This document shows, piece after piece, positions 14,495 to 14,818 of a DNA stretch of 14,818 nt. A model generated the notes under the pieces. That model was not told the DNA's origin. It ran no database searches and saw nothing but the letters and a program-made list of their open reading frames with translations. The stretch is taken from the NCBI RefSeq assembly GCF_005518285.1, contig NZ_SJDU01000014.1, positions 1 through 14,818 on the forward strand. The letters are read 5' to 3'. A program made the translations under genes and the position numbers. The stretch's first letter is position 1. Each line of letters opens with the position of its first letter. This stretch comes from Brachyspira catarrhinii. GTDB lineage: Bacteria > Spirochaetota > Brachyspiria > Brachyspirales > Brachyspiraceae.

Positions 14495-14818
14495 ATGAAT
14501 TATATCGGTTCTAAATTTACGCTTTCGTCTTTTTTGGAAGAAAATATAAAACAAACTCTTAAAGAAAACGATTCAAAAAATTTGTCCGAATGTATATTTT
14601 GCGATTTGTTTACGGGAACTGCGGCGGTAAGCAAAATATTCAAAACTCAAGTCAAAAAAATTATAGCGAACGATAAAGAATATTACAGTTTCGTTTTGGC
14701 AAAAAATTATATCGGAAATCATAAAACTATAAAAAGAAAAAACGAACTTATAGAAAAATTAAATAATTTAGAAAAAGTAAAATCAAAAATCAGTTTTAAT
14801 TATTCGACATGCGGAAAA
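14495..14818 (+). CDS. D12-class N6-adenine DNA methyltransferase, 3' end beyond window
   Basis: The frame opens at ATG 14495 and remains open for 108 codons to the window end. It begins MNYIGSKFTLSSFL, the usual start of D12-class (Dam/FokI-type) adenine methyltransferases, followed by AdoMet motif I CDLFTGTAAVSKIFK (residues 36-50) and ANDKEYYSFVLAKNYI (59-74), where the acidic residue would bind the AdoMet ribose. The visible end, FNYSTCGK, would lead into the family's conserved block before motif IV; the catalytic DPPY lies outside. It sits 18 bases after the nuclease-methyltransferase gene, without an obvious Shine-Dalgarno, so it may be translated by coupling or leaderless-type re-initiation. 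Its likely role is protection of the second strand or half-site of the same target. Confidence 0.85.
   Translation, partial: MNYIGSKFTLSSFLEENIKQTLKENDSKNLSECIFCDLFTGTAAVSKIFKTQVKKIIANDKEYYSFVLAKNYIGNHKTIKRKNELIEKLNNLEKVKSKISFNYSTCGK

Noticed and set aside
1..14818. tRNA, rRNA, CRISPR array or insertion sequence
   Set aside because: No tRNA-like cloverleaf, rRNA segment, regularly spaced direct repeats or transposase motifs were seen on either strand.

Overview
This AT-rich window most likely comes from a Brachyspira species or a close spirochaete relative. The reasons are the strong A/T codon bias, the AGGA-type ribosome binding sites in AT-only leaders, a galactose/glucose (Mgl) ABC transporter preceded by two lipoprotein binding-protein paralogs, and the TPR and membrane proteins of spirochaete style. 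The assignment is inferred from the sequence alone; no search was run.

Layout, left to right. (1) 2-503: the 3' end of an unrecognised gene whose frame breaks at an (AT)7 tract, followed by a strong terminator (533-563). (2) 572-769: two copies of a degenerate dispersed inverted repeat. (3) 785-1132, minus strand: csaA, a small tRNA-binding-domain protein, divergent from (4) a tight three-gene cluster at 1269-5829. That cluster encodes an ATP-grasp enzyme fused to a degenerate FMN alpha-hydroxy-acid-oxidase barrel, a membrane protein with a degenerate GGDEF-like domain, and a membrane-anchored TPR protein with a possibly degenerate Mrr-like C-terminus. (5) 5968-6930: a Gfo/Idh/MocA oxidoreductase behind its own promoter. 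(6) 7006-11887: mglB1, mglB2, mglA, mglC, a complete sugar ABC importer. It has a near-consensus promoter before mglB1, a second likely promoter before mglB2 and a hairpin terminator/attenuator between mglB2 and mglA. (7) 11894-12031: a 45-residue single-span membrane protein. (8) 12056 to the window end: a restriction-modification module, made of an 806-residue PD-(D/E)XK (HsdR_N-like) nuclease fused to a DPPY DNA methyltransferase, then the start of a D12-class adenine methyltransferase cut by the window end.

How the genes work together. MglB1 and MglB2 are surface lipoproteins that would deliver sugar to the MglC permease, powered by MglA. MglB2 keeps every galactose-contact residue of the E. 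coli protein that I could align, whereas MglB1 has changed two or three. The attenuator would make binding proteins in excess of the ATPase and permease. The nuclease-methyltransferase fusion and the adjacent second methyltransferase look like a compact self-contained defence system without a helicase in view. It may be the most interesting accessory content here, together with the ATP-grasp/oxidase fusion.
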